Shown: positions 48,628-56,799, counted from the first letter of the stretch. The stretch is DNA of 64,000 nt from Clostridioides mangenotii TR (GCF_000498755.1 NZ_AXUS01000004.1:101711-165710), one strand, 5' to 3'. A program made the numbers and translations. Notes: generated from the sequence alone by a model not told the origin.

Positions 48628-51507
48628 ATGAGAAAATATAATAAAAAAATAGGAATTATTTTATCAGGGGTAGTAATAGCTACGAGTACACAAATCACAA
48701 CGCTGTCACATGCATTAGAACCTAATACAATCCAAACTACACTAGAAAAAAATATAGAAGAAAACGTTTCACAGACTTCTAATTATACAAAATCAGAGGT
48801 TGTAGCAGTAAAAAACGAAAAAGAATTAATAGCAGCATTAGAAAATGAAAATATAAAAACAGTAGAGATAAAGAATGATATAGTCATAAAGGGAAACCCA
48901 AATTATGCATTCTTTATAGAAGTAAAAGGAAATGAAAAAGAAATAAAAGGAAATGGACACACAGTAAGTAGTATCAAAACAGACACATCAATGAGCATAT
49001 ATACAAATACAAAAATAGATAATTTAAAACTAAATCAACTAAGAATATATAATCACAATGGAATTAATTTAGATATAGTAAACAACAGTGAAATAAACAA
49101 TGGAAGCGCAGATTTTTACGGGAATGCAACATTAGCAAATGTAAAAGTAAATAATACAGTAATACGTACTAACAAAAACTTAGTTATAAATTCAAGTAAA
49201 ATGAAAGATAGCTCAATTAGATATTATGGATCCAACGGTACAATGGCAAAGATAATTAATACTGAAATAAATGGTAGCAAGGAGACGATTGAAACAGGTA
49301 TTAAAATCGGTAAAACACCAATATATTCAAGAGGAGGTAATATAGAATTAGAGAATGTAAGAATAACAAATCCAGGTAGTCACGCAATATATGTAGCAGG
49401 AGAATACTCAACATATGAAGTAGAACAAAAGATAAGAATAAAAGGAATATTAGAGATAGATGGTGCAGAAAAAGAAGCAATATTGTTGAAGATGGAGTAT
49501 GGTAGTAATAAAAAGAAGCCATTAGAGCTACATATAGACGGGGATATAAAGCAAAAAGGGGATACATATACAGTAAAGGCAGAAAATGAAGGTACATATA
49601 CTAAGGTATATTATGATAATAGAAAAATAGAAAAAGGAACTGACGTATGGTCAAATGCATATTACAATACAAAAAATAGAGAAGGAAATAAGCCAGCACT
49701 TCCTAACCATGAAAATCAATTTGTACAAGTATTTGATAGAGATCAGTTACTAAAAATATTAAAAGACCCTAGTATAAAAGCAATAGAACTAATGAATGAT
49801 ATAGACATTAAATCAAGTGAAGGTGAACCGTTCAGTATAGATATAAAAGGTAATGAAAAAGAAATAAAAGGAAATGGATACACAGTAAGTAATAGTACAG
49901 GAGCAAATTGGTTCGAGACATATGCAAATACAAAAATAGATAATTTAAAGCTAAGTGGCGGAACTATATACACTGTAGAAGGAAAAAACTTAGATATAGT
50001 AAATAACAGCGAAATTAACGGTTTATCCATAACTCCGGAAGGAAATGTATCATTAGAAAATGTAAAAATGAATAACGCAGCAGTAAATGGTAATGGGAAT
50101 TTACTTGTAAATTCATGCAAATTAAAAAATAGTTATATTTCAATATCAGATGATAAAGATAAAGGTGGAATAGCGAAGGTAATCAATACTGAAATAAATG
50201 GTGATTACTATGGTGCACCAATACGTTTAGATGGAGGAAGTATTGAATTAGAAAATATAAAAATAACAAATCCAGGAGACCATGCAATATATGCAGAGAG
50301 AAGCAAAAAATCAGGGAGTAAGATAAGAGTAAAAGGAACATTAGAGATAGATGGTGCAAAAAAAGACGCAATAGTTTTGAAGAAAGGCGATAATAGTAGT
50401 ACAGAGAATCCAGTAGAGCTATATATAGATGGAGATATAAAGCAAAAAGGAGATACATACTCAGTAAAAGCAGAAAAAGAAGGTACATATACAAAAGTAT
50501 ATTATGATGAGAGTAAAATAAAAAAAGTACTTGATAAATGGTCACATGCGTATTATAGTACGAAAAATAGAGAAGGAAATGAACCAGAGTCTATTGTATA
50601 TGAAAATAAGCTAGTTGGAGAGGATAGATATAAAACTGCTGTAAAAGTAAGTAATGAAGGATGGGATAGCGCACGTGGGGTAGTAATAGTAAACTCAAAT
50701 TCAATAGCAGATGCACTTAGTGCAACACCATTTGCAAGACTTGAAGGTGCACCAATACTTCTAACAGGATCAGATAAATTAAATAGTGAAACTAAAAAAG
50801 AAATATCAAGACTTCAAGCTAAAAATATTTACGTAATAGGTGGAGAAAGTGTTGTATCAAATTCAGTTATAAATGAATTAAAGTCTATGAATCTTAGTGT
50901 AGAGAGGATAAGTGGAAAAGATAGATATGAGACATCTTTAGCGATGGCTAAAAAATTAAATGAAAGGTCATCACCTATACAAGAAATAGCAGTTGTAAAT
51001 GGGGAAACAGGGCTTTCTGATGCAGTAAGTATTGCTCCAGTTGCAGCTGAAAATAGAATGGCAATAGTATTAGCATCACCAAAAGAAGGAACTAAGATAT
51101 TTGACCAATATATAAAAGATAACAGGGTATCAAAATCTTATGTTATAGGAAGAGAAACATCTATATCAAATGAAATAGCAAATAAACTACCAAATCTAGA
51201 AAGATTAGGTGGGATAAATAGAAATGAGACTAATGCAGCTATATTAGAAAAGTTTTATACAAACGAAGAATTAAATAATATTTTTGTTGCTAAAGATGGA
51301 ATGAAGAATCCAAATGAATTAATAGATGCATTGGCAGTAGGTGTATTAGCAGCTAAAGAAAAGTCACCAGTAGTTATAGTAGGAAATGATTTAAATGATA
51401 AGCAAGAAAGCTTATTATCTAAAAAACAGCCTAAGGGGATAACTCAGGTTGGTGGAAATGGAAATGAAAATGCATTTAATAAGTTAGTAAATATGTTTAA
51501 GAATTAA
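48628..51507 (+). CDS. Surface protein: two tandem beta-helix-like modules plus three cell-wall-binding repeats
   Basis: 959 aa, a longer paralogue of the preceding protein. A signal peptide (about 1-30) is followed by two copies of the N-terminal module (about 50-350 and 365-650). Each ends with a DGDIKQKGDTY ... AYY-TKNREGN segment. The three wall-binding repeats (about 660-959) are close to those of the neighbour, also at DNA level. The extra length is therefore an internal module duplication. GGGGG precedes the ATG, and a TATAAT at 48582-48587 may be its -10. Confidence 0.85.
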   Translation: MRKYNKKIGIILSGVVIATSTQITTLSHALEPNTIQTTLEKNIEENVSQTSNYTKSEVVAVKNEKELIAALENENIKTVEIKNDIVIKGNPNYAFFIEVKGNEKEIKGNGHTVSSIKTDTSMSIYTNTKIDNLKLNQLRIYNHNGINLDIVNNSEINNGSADFYGNATLANVKVNNTVIRTNKNLVINSSKMKDSSIRYYGSNGTMAKIINTEINGSKETIETGIKIGKTPIYSRGGNIELENVRITNPGSHAIYVAGEYSTYEVEQKIRIKGILEIDGAEKEAILLKMEYGSNKKKPLELHIDGDIKQKGDTYTVKAENEGTYTKVYYDNRKIEKGTDVWSNAYYNTKNREGNKPALPNHENQFVQVFDRDQLLKILKDPSIKAIELMNDIDIKSSEGEPFSIDIKGNEKEIKGNGYTVSNSTGANWFETYANTKIDNLKLSGGTIYTVEGKNLDIVNNSEINGLSITPEGNVSLENVKMNNAAVNGNGNLLVNSCKLKNSYISISDDKDKGGIAKVINTEINGDYYGAPIRLDGGSIELENIKITNPGDHAIYAERSKKSGSKIRVKGTLEIDGAKKDAIVLKKGDNSSTENPVELYIDGDIKQKGDTYSVKAEKEGTYTKVYYDESKIKKVLDKWSHAYYSTKNREGNEPESIVYENKLVGEDRYKTAVKVSNEGWDSARGVVIVNSNSIADALSATPFARLEGAPILLTGSDKLNSETKKEISRLQAKNIYVIGGESVVSNSVINELKSMNLSVERISGKDRYETSLAMAKKLNERSSPIQEIAVVNGETGLSDAVSIAPVAAENRMAIVLASPKEGTKIFDQYIKDNRVSKSYVIGRETSISNEIANKLPNLERLGGINRNETNAAILEKFYTNEELNNIFVAKDGMKNPNELIDALAVGVLAAKEKSPVVIVGNDLNDKQESLLSKKQPKGITQVGGNGNENAFNKLVNMFKN

Positions 51508-51510
51508 TTT

Positions 51511-51556
51511 GGAGATACTATTATAATCGTGGGTATTATTCCTATGATTAGTCTCT
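51511..51556 (+). repeat. Hairpin element, copy 2, after the second surface-protein gene
   Basis: GGAGAT (51511-51516) pairs with GTCTCT (51551-51556), and ATCGT (51526-51530) with ATGAT (51544-51548). Relative to copy 1 the stems keep pairing although bases differ. Confidence 0.65.
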
Positions 51557-51590
51557 ATCATTGAAAGACACTGGGATAATAGTATATAGA

Positions 51591-51629
51591 GAGTACATTG
51601 AAATAATATTCAATGTACTCTTTTATTTT
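51591..51629 (+). terminator. Terminator of the second surface-protein gene
   Basis: 12-bp stem GAGTACATTGAA/TTCAATGTACTC (51591-51602, 51609-51620) followed by TTTTATTTT. Confidence 0.9.
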
Positions 51630-51689
51630 GATGACGAAAATAGTAAATATACATAAAAAGCAGGGATTTTTATATTTAAAGAGAATATC

Positions 51690-51828
51690 TAGTTAATGGG
51701 GTGAGGGTGGTGCCTCACTAAATAGGTAATGGTAAAGTAGGTTAGGCTCCTACATCTTACTACCTGTTTTCCTCCTTTGATTATATATAGTTGAAGAAAG
51801 ACTTAGATTTATTTCTAGGTCTTTTTTA
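51690..51828 (+). ncRNA. Candidate structured small RNA with its own terminator
   Basis: GTGAGG/CCTCAC (51701-51718) forms one hairpin. A three-tier stem follows: AGGTA/TACCT, GTAA/TTAC and GTAGG/CCTAC, nested between 51724 and 51765. A terminator (11-bp stem 51797-51824, one U-G, then six T) closes it. No open frame covers the region and it is less AT-rich than its flanks. The promoter is not obvious. An antisense or type I antitoxin RNA, a cis element or a phage RNA are all possible. Apart from this and the tiny frame at 51883-51957, the gap 51630-52166 holds nothing I can name. Confidence 0.5.
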
Positions 51829-51882
51829 TTATAATTTAAAGTGTATATATTACTTTAGAGAAGACTATTTCTTAATAATTTA

Positions 51883-51957
51883 TTAATATAGAAAAAAAAT
51901 TATATTAAGTAATTTTAATACGACAAATGACAGAACGGTTAATTTCATACTTATCAC
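51883..51957 (-). CDS. Possible 24-aa hydrophobic peptide converging on the candidate RNA
   Basis: GTG start at 51957 with AGAAGGT four bases upstream. The product is almost wholly hydrophobic (KLTVLSFVVLKLLNIIFFLY). It lacks the lysine-rich tail usual for clostridial type I toxins, and such frames arise by chance in AT-rich DNA. Confidence 0.15.
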   Translation of the reverse strand: MISMKLTVLSFVVLKLLNIIFFLY

Positions 51958-52166
51958 AACTACCTTCTAAATTAAATTTTTAAGTACTAATAGAAATGAA
52001 TTTATAATTTCATTTTTCCTAGCCAAATTTAATTAAAAGTTTCAAAATTATATAATAATTTATTTTAATTTTATATATAAACAAATAAGACAATTGTATT
52101 GTGAAAAAGATGATATAATGGAATAAATAAAATTTACTATAATAATTCATATGGAGGAACACTTGC

Positions 52167-52553
52167 ATGAAGTCGCAAATTAATCTTATTACAATATGGA
52201 CAAATAATATAGATCAAATGAAGATATTTTATAAGGAAGTACTTGGTTTCGAGATTATAGAAGATCTTGGAGGTTATGTTGAATTTAAAAACAAAGAAGT
52301 AAGATTTGCGATCAGTGAACGAAGCGTTATGGATATTTATAGCAATGATTTTAAGGAAAAAATATCTGGTCAAGCATTCGAGTTAGCTTTTCCATGCGAA
52401 GATCAAGATGATGTTGATGAATCATTTGCTCGTTTAGTTACTCTTGGAGCAAGACCTATTAGTGAACCTCAAAATATGCCATGGAATCAAAGAACAGCTT
52501 TATTTGCAGATCCAGATGGCAATATACACGAAATTTTTGCTGACATAAAATAA
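52167..52553 (+). CDS. VOC-family (glyoxalase/dioxygenase superfamily) protein
   Basis: 128 aa, two beta-alpha-beta-beta-beta modules. FYKEVLGFEIIEDLGGYVEFK (about 22-42) and the C-terminal PWNQRTALFADPDGNIHEIF (about 102-121) are typical. The metal-ligand glutamate near the end is kept. Family members range from glyoxalases to antibiotic-binding proteins; nothing indicates which applies. A GGAGG site lies upstream. It is one of few intact genes in this region. Confidence 0.8.
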   Translation: MKSQINLITIWTNNIDQMKIFYKEVLGFEIIEDLGGYVEFKNKEVRFAISERSVMDIYSNDFKEKISGQAFELAFPCEDQDDVDESFARLVTLGARPISEPQNMPWNQRTALFADPDGNIHEIFADIK

Positions 52554-52794
52554 TACAAAGAACATTTATATAAATAATAAAATTAAAAGAACTCTAAGAA
52601 TAGGGTTTTTTTTATGCAATAAAGGAGAGGATAATGAGTAAAAAGAAAGTTTGGGTTGATGCAGGACTTATTGGTATGACTATAGATTTGTCTAATAAGA
52701 AATTAAGTTAGATAAGCAAGGAAATGAAGAAGATGCCTAAGAGTCCAAAGGTGGAGAGGAAGTACAATAATAAAGAAATAAGCTTTTAATTATA

Positions 52795-52929
52795 GAAGCT
52801 AAGTGGAAGAGAAATCATTATTCAAATGAAATGGATATTATATATATAAAAGTAGATAGAGGTTCATTAAGACAACCAGTTTTAAAAGGTATTAGAGAAG
52901 ATAAGTTACCAACAGAATGTAGAGAATAA
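52795..52929 (+). pseudogene. C-terminal fragment of an ATP-dependent DNA ligase, copy 1
   Basis: The open frame ends DRGSLRQPVLKGIREDKLPTECRE, which matches the C-terminal OB-fold end of LigD-type ATP-dependent ligases (…LRxPxFKGxRxDK…). Upstream the frame collapses into multiple stops. The short ATG frame at about 52634 is not recognisable. A related tail lies at 56594-56769. Confidence 0.55.
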
Positions 52930-52930
52930 C

Positions 52931-52965
52931 AAGACCCGAAAACTAATCCAGGTCTTCTTTGTTTA
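52931..52965 (+). terminator. Terminator after ligase fragment 1
   Basis: AAGACC/GGTCTT (52931-52936, 52951-52956) with a T-rich tail. Confidence 0.65.
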
Positions 52966-52992
52966 TTTTAATTCTCTTAACTAATTATTTTA

Positions 52993-53205
52993 CTATTCCT
53001 CAAAATAGAACAATTCTTCAAATTTTTTATCCAATGCTATACACAAAATAAGAGCTAACTTTGCTGTTGGATTAAATTGTCCTGTTTCTATTGAACTAAT
53101 AGTATTTCTTGACACACCTACCATTTCTGCCAATTGAGTTTGGGATAATTTATTTTCTGCTCGGACTTATTTTAAATGATTTTTTAATACTAATTCTTCA
53201 TTCAT
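52993..53205 (-). pseudogene. XRE-family regulator with an in-frame stop at codon 13
   Basis: From the ATG at 53205 the frame reads MNEELVLKNHLK, TAA (53167-53169), then VRAENKLSQTQLAEMVGVSR and NTISSIETGQFNPTAKLAL. This is a complete Cro/CI-type HTH plus the usual FEELFYFEE end. A single G-to-T change (GAA to TAA) would explain the stop. No alternative start with a ribosome site restores the first helix. It directly follows the small membrane-protein gene, a common pair. Confidence 0.75.
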
Positions 53206-53209
53206 ATGC

Positions 53210-53521
53210 CTATCCTAATGATTCTATAATGAATCTAATAAAATTATCAACCATAGCCATAAAAGTAATTACAGAAAGAAATAGATAACTTTTTTTATGA
53301 TTAAACCTAAATAGTGTAAAAAAACTAACCGTTGAAAAAACCCATAATAATGTAAATATAGAATGGCTTTCTTTACCATTAAATTTATTAAATAGAACCA
53401 TGAAAGCAGCTACACACCAGAAAATAATATATCCTATTTTTCGTCCCTTATTATCGAAATATTCAAACCCTTCATCACTACTCGAATTACGGCTCTTATT
53501 TAAGATTTCTTGTTTATCCAT
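53210..53521 (-). CDS. Small membrane protein paired with an XRE regulator (DUF6442-like)
   Basis: 103 aa from the ATG at 53521 (GGGAGG 7 nt upstream); a longer frame to 53578 lacks a site. A short polar N-terminus (MDKQEILNKSRNSSSDEGFEY) is followed by about three membrane helices (about 32-48, 57-72, 80-98). It resembles small proteins encoded with a Cro-like regulator; function unknown. A -10/-35 pair and three CTTGTCA-type operators lie upstream. The regulator that follows is broken. Confidence 0.65.
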   Translation of the reverse strand: MDKQEILNKSRNSSSDEGFEYFDNKGRKIGYIIFWCVAAFMVLFNKFNGKESHSIFTLLWVFSTVSFFTLFRFNHKKSYLFLSVITFMAMVDNFIRFIIESLG

Positions 53522-53542
53522 ACAAAAACCTCCCATCAGATG

Positions 53543-53617
53543 ACAAGTATACTTGTTATAAGTATTATAACATGCCAAGTTTTATTGTCAAGAAAAATTG
53601 ACAAGTGTTATTGTCAA
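53543..53617 (-). promoter_or_regulatory. Promoter with three XRE-type operator sites
   Basis: Minus-strand TTGACA (53586-53591), 16-bp spacer, TATAAT (53564-53569). Three related palindromes flank it: ACAAGTATACTTGT (53543-53556), TGCCAAGTTTTATTGTCAA (53573-53591) and TTGACAAGTGTTATTGTCAA (53598-53617). They are placed to cover the -35, the upstream region and the start. Confidence 0.7.
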
Positions 53618-53827
53618 ATATAAATCGTTTTATAAAATCCAAACTCTCATAAATTGAGTTCTGCCTTTAAATAAGAATCTGTATTAATAAGACTTATTGC
53701 AACTTCGACATATTATTGCAATTAATTTCCTTTCTTATTGATATAATGAAGCCACGGTATTATGTAGAGGATATAGTTTTTATGCCTTTATTTAGGGAAT
53801 AAAAAAAGATTTCATTAGGGGGTTTTT

Positions 53828-54225
53828 ATGAATATTTCAGATATGAAAAAGTACTTTTTAAATTTTTGCAAATATAAAACATAATTTTTTTTATTTTATA
53901 GAAGCCGCTTTAATTACACCCTTTATAGAAGAATTAATTTTTAGAGGTATTTTTTTTAACATTACCTTTAATTTGTTGGATATGGAGGATAAAGTTATAA
54001 AAAATTGCAATTATAACTAATATTATGTTATTTGGAAGCATTCATTATATCAATCATGGTTTTGCTGATTTCAGCTCTATTTTTTACTTATTTATAGCAG
54101 TGTTTCCAAGATTGTTAATATCAATTTCTTTAATATATGTTTATTTTAAAACGATGGATATTAAATATAATATTATTTTGCATTTATTATATAATTCCAT
54201 TTTCGTTTTATTGGCATTTATTTAA
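53828..54225 (+). pseudogene. Frameshifted CAAX/CPBP-type membrane protease
   Basis: Pieces in different frames add up to a CPBP protein. They are an ATG at 53828 with GGGGG upstream, a frame with TPFIEELIFRGIFF (the EExxxR catalytic motif), and a frame from about 54006 with HYINHGF and the HLLYNSIF (HxxxN) motif. At least two shifts separate them (near 53882 and in the A6 run near 54000). Intact members are membrane metalloproteases often found with bacteriocin immunity. Confidence 0.7.
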
Positions 54226-54242
54226 ATTATAAAAGTTATTAG

Positions 54243-54308
54243 CTAGACATAGGAGCAATAACAGAGGACGAATTTAATACTAAGAAAAAAGAGTTGTTAG
54301 GAATATAA
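54243..54308 (+). pseudogene. SHOCT-domain C-terminal remnant
   Basis: The frame LDIGAITEDEFNTKKKELLGI matches the short C-terminal oligomerisation (SHOCT) helix pair. A stop lies directly before it and no body of a gene precedes it. Confidence 0.6.
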
Positions 54309-54346
54309 AACTTTGGTGGAGAACTAAAACGTCTCCACCAAAGTTT
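54308..54346 (+). terminator. Strong hairpin after the SHOCT remnant
   Basis: Perfect 15-bp arms (54308-54322 and 54332-54346) with a 9-nt loop; only a weak T-rich tail follows. Confidence 0.7.
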
Positions 54347-54503
54347 ATTGAATTTATTGTTTATGACCACCATATGACCACCTCGGTGGGAGGGACAACT
54401 AAGTAGAGTTCTTTTTTTTATGAAATAAAACAATAAATAAAAGCATAATAATATTGTATATATGATAATATATAGATAAAAGTAATTTGGAAAGGGGATT
54501 TTT

Positions 54504-54692
54504 ATGGGGAAATCAAATGTAAGATTTGAAAAAATTTATAAAGAAGGAAAACTTGCCGCTTTGACAGAAATTTGGGTTGATAGAGAAACAGGCGTGAATT
54601 ATTTATATCACGTAGATGGTTATTCTGGGGGATTGACTCCTCTGCTAGATAGAGACGGAAAACCCGTTATTACTCCAATCGACAATAAATAA
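54504..54692 (+). CDS. Small conserved protein, DUF6440-like
   Basis: 62 aa with GGAAAGGGG upstream. The pattern YKEGKLAALTEIWVDRETGV, NYLYHVDGYSGGLTPLLD and DGKPVI is that of a short beta-rich protein family common in Firmicutes, function unknown. It is intact, with its own terminator, within a region of decay. Confidence 0.65.
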   Translation: MGKSNVRFEKIYKEGKLAALTEIWVDRETGVNYLYHVDGYSGGLTPLLDRDGKPVITPIDNK

Positions 54693-54810
54693 ATTTAAAT
54701 TTGTAGATAATATTAACTTAAGATAAAAATAATTGTATACAATATATACACAGGATAATGGGTTCACTTAATCGTATTTCTCCTAACATTTTGAATGTAA
54801 TATATATTCA

Positions 54811-54845
54811 TGAAAAAGCACCTCTTTATGTGGTGTTTTTTTATT
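54811..54845 (+). terminator. Terminator of the DUF6440-like gene
   Basis: AAAAAGCACC and GGTGTTTTTTT pair around a 9-nt loop, ending in seven T. Confidence 0.8.
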
Positions 54846-54907
54846 GCAAATTTTGGGGTAGATTAGTTTATCCCTTATATAAATTATAAAGATTCGGAGA
54901 TGAATAA

Positions 54908-55142
54908 ATGAATGGGGAACTGATTAAACATCAAATCGATACTCATAAATGTAGAATCGATAACCACTCAGAAAGATTAGATAAGCTAGATCAGCAACAA
55001 GCTGCTTTTGCTATACAAATAGAAACATTATGTAGTGATTTAAAGGGATTAAACAGGCGTACTTAAATGGTTAATAGGCGAAATGATAACATCGCTTATA
55101 GGGTTCTTTATATATATAGTGCAATCAGGATTAATTAGATAG
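54908..55142 (+). pseudogene. Frameshifted phage XhlA-like lysis protein
   Basis: ATG at 54908 opens a coiled-coil frame (RLDKLDQQQAAFAIQIETLC, then SDLKGLNR). It shifts near 55060 to a frame ending LKWLIGEMITSLIGFFIYIV. Together these form the usual XhlA layout: soluble coil then one C-terminal membrane helix. XhlA works with a holin in prophage lysis, and a broken holin follows. Confidence 0.65.
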
Positions 55143-55154
55143 AAAGGGTGATTT

Positions 55155-55326
55155 ATGGATATTATGAGTTTTATACCAATCAGTTAATGACAATAGTAGT
55201 AACGTTATACGTTCTAGGACTTGCATGTAAGAGTACACCTTATTTAGATGATGGATATATACCTATTATCTATTAGCTATAGGAATATATTTAGTATATT
55301 CTTGGTCGGGTTCAATATTACGTTAA
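55155..55326 (+). pseudogene. Broken phage holin
   Basis: AAAGGGTG precedes an ATG at 55155. The frame MDIMSFIPIS stops, then resumes as QLMTIVVTLYVLGLACKSTP and later LLAIGIYLVYSW after another shift. Hydrophobic helices and position after XhlA fit a small phage holin. No endolysin gene is next to it. Confidence 0.6.
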
Positions 55327-55530
55327 TAATGCAAGATATATTGTGTTGGGGTGTGATTCTTCTACTGTAACATCTAATAATATAGATAGTTTAATTGCTA
55401 ATTCTAAAGAGGGGTTATATTTTTTATTCTCTATTGCATTTATCGTTTGTCTAGTAACATTTAGTTTCTTTGCAACATCCTCCTGGATAAGATTTAAATT
55501 CTTTCTATAATTTTTAATATTGTTTTTCAT
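55318..55530 (-). CDS. Small XRE-family transcriptional regulator
   Basis: 70 aa from the ATG at 55530; a TTG frame to 55578 would enter the preceding gene. The HTH reads LIQEDVAKKLNVTRQTINAIE, followed by NPSLELAIKLSILLDVTVEE. The last 12 residues do not resemble the usual VEELF end, so the tail may be altered where it meets the holin remnant. It lies just after the membrane-protein gene and probably binds the paired palindromes upstream. Confidence 0.75.
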   Translation of the reverse strand: MKNNIKNYRKNLNLIQEDVAKKLNVTRQTINAIENKKYNPSLELAIKLSILLDVTVEESHPNTIYLALLT

Positions 55531-55531
55531 T

Positions 55532-55744
55532 CTATTTATACTTCCTTTTAAAAAAATATTGTGATCCGAGCAAAACAAGATTTTGAGTTATGAATATAAA
55601 GAAGGTTAACCCCCATTCCCCTTCAGTGAAATAATCATAACAAGTCCGTATAAACAAAAACATGATTGTATAGATCCAAGCAATTTTAATACTTTTAAGT
55701 GAAATTTGCATTTCTAATTCATCCATTTTTTTAAAGCCATCCAT
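55532..55744 (-). CDS. Small membrane protein paired with the XRE regulator
   Basis: 70 aa with GGAGG upstream. Polar start MDGFKKMDELEMQISLKSIK, then two membrane helices (about 21-35 and 46-63). It recalls small proteins encoded next to Cro-type regulators in Firmicutes; function unknown. It abuts the regulator start, so the two are co-transcribed. Confidence 0.65.
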   Translation of the reverse strand: MDGFKKMDELEMQISLKSIKIAWIYTIMFLFIRTCYDYFTEGEWGLTFFIFITQNLVLLGSQYFFKRKYK

Positions 55745-55763
55745 AATTATACCTCCAATAAAA

Positions 55764-55824
55764 TGTAAAATACTCTTTACATTTTTGTATATATTGTGTC
55801 ACTTAATGTCAAGAGTTCTTTACA
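55764..55824 (-). promoter_or_regulatory. Two 18-bp palindromic operators with promoter
   Basis: TGTAAAATACTCTTTACA (55764-55781) and TGTCAAGAGTTCTTTACA (55807-55824) share the TGTAAA-N6-TTTACA design, 43 bp apart. The second contains the minus-strand -35 TTGACA. The rest of the gap to 56183 shows no gene. Confidence 0.6.
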
Positions 55825-56183
55825 ATTTATGTTTTTGATAAAAGTAACTAAATTTGTAGGTATGTTAACAATATTTATCTTACTGGTCATTTAAAAGACA
55901 TAACTGGAAATTTACAAATAGAAATAAACCAATGTTAATATAGCGGATGTGCAAGAGGCTGCGAATTAATATAAATTAGTTGCTATTTTATTTTTAATTT
56001 AAAAATAAAAACTCTTTTCGACACATTTTTTAAGCTATTTTTTTAATACATTGATATAATAAAATAGTTATTTACTAAATTGATATAATATTAGTTGAAT
56101 TAAGGATTTTACCAGAAATACAGTCAGTTAGGGGGGCAAGGTGCTTCATTTAAATTATTTAGAAAACTGAGTACCGAATTTTA

Positions 56184-56564
56184 ATGAGAAATAAGTTAAC
56201 TTTTTCAAAAAAAAGAAAAACAATATATTCTTTTTTCTGTAATAAAAATGATTCAATAGAATTTGCACTAACTTTCATACCAGCTTCTATTATTATATCT
56301 ATAATTGAAGATAATTTGAATTTTAAAAAGACACTTATTACTGGTGTGATTTATTTTTTTATATTTATGGCTATTTTTATGTTTATAAATTTTTGTATAA
56401 AAAAAGTATTAAAATATTTATTAGAGACTTATCATTACAGCATTTTTTCAAAAATAACAACTTGGGCATTATGTGCTTTAGCATGTTTTATTTACATTTT
56501 CATTATTTTAATAATTCTCATAGTAATTTGGATTGGATTCTGTTATTTTAAAGATATACTTTAG
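56184..56564 (+). CDS. Unknown small membrane protein
   Basis: 126 aa, unrecognised. A basic N-terminus (KLTFSKKRKTIYSFF) is followed by about three hydrophobic segments (about 28-40, 52-72, 92-122). There is no clear ribosome site, only an AT-rich leader. It is orphaned between decayed genes, so it could be real or a remnant. Confidence 0.45.
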   Translation: MRNKLTFSKKRKTIYSFFCNKNDSIEFALTFIPASIIISIIEDNLNFKKTLITGVIYFFIFMAIFMFINFCIKKVLKYLLETYHYSIFSKITTWALCALACFIYIFIILIILIVIWIGFCYFKDIL

Positions 56565-56593
56565 ATGTAAGCCAAAACTTATTAATATAAATA

Positions 56594-56769
56594 TAAAAAG
56601 ACTGAAATACCACCTATAAAAGAAGTTCCTACTGGAAATGAAGATTCGGTTTGGATAGAACCTACTTGTATGCACAGTAGAGTACATGCTAAACGATAGA
56701 GGGGCATTAAGGCAACCAGTATTAAAAGGTATTAGAGAAGATAAGTTGACGAATGAGTGTAGAGAATAA
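56594..56769 (+). pseudogene. C-terminal fragment of an ATP-dependent DNA ligase, copy 2
   Basis: Frame 1 reads KEVPTGNEDSVWIEPTCM. After a one-base shift near 56675, frame 2 reads VEYMLNDRGALRQPVLKGIR and EDKLTNECRE. Both match consecutive parts of the LigD-type ligase OB fold (VWVEP ... LRQPVFKGIREDK). The last 25 residues are close to fragment 1. Confidence 0.6.
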
Positions 56770-56770
56770 A

Positions 56771-56799
56771 AAAAGCCTAGTTAATTAATCTAGGCTTTT
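56771..56799. terminator. Bidirectional hairpin between ligase fragment 2 and the AbrB-like gene
   Basis: AAAAGCCTAG/CTAGGCTTTT stem with a 9-nt loop. Its right arm overlaps the last codons of the AbrB-like gene. Confidence 0.75.

Noticed and set aside
46600..51500. CRISPR-like or tandem nucleotide repeats in the surface-protein genes
   Set aside because: The repeated segments are long, divergent coding modules without short identical repeats or spacers.
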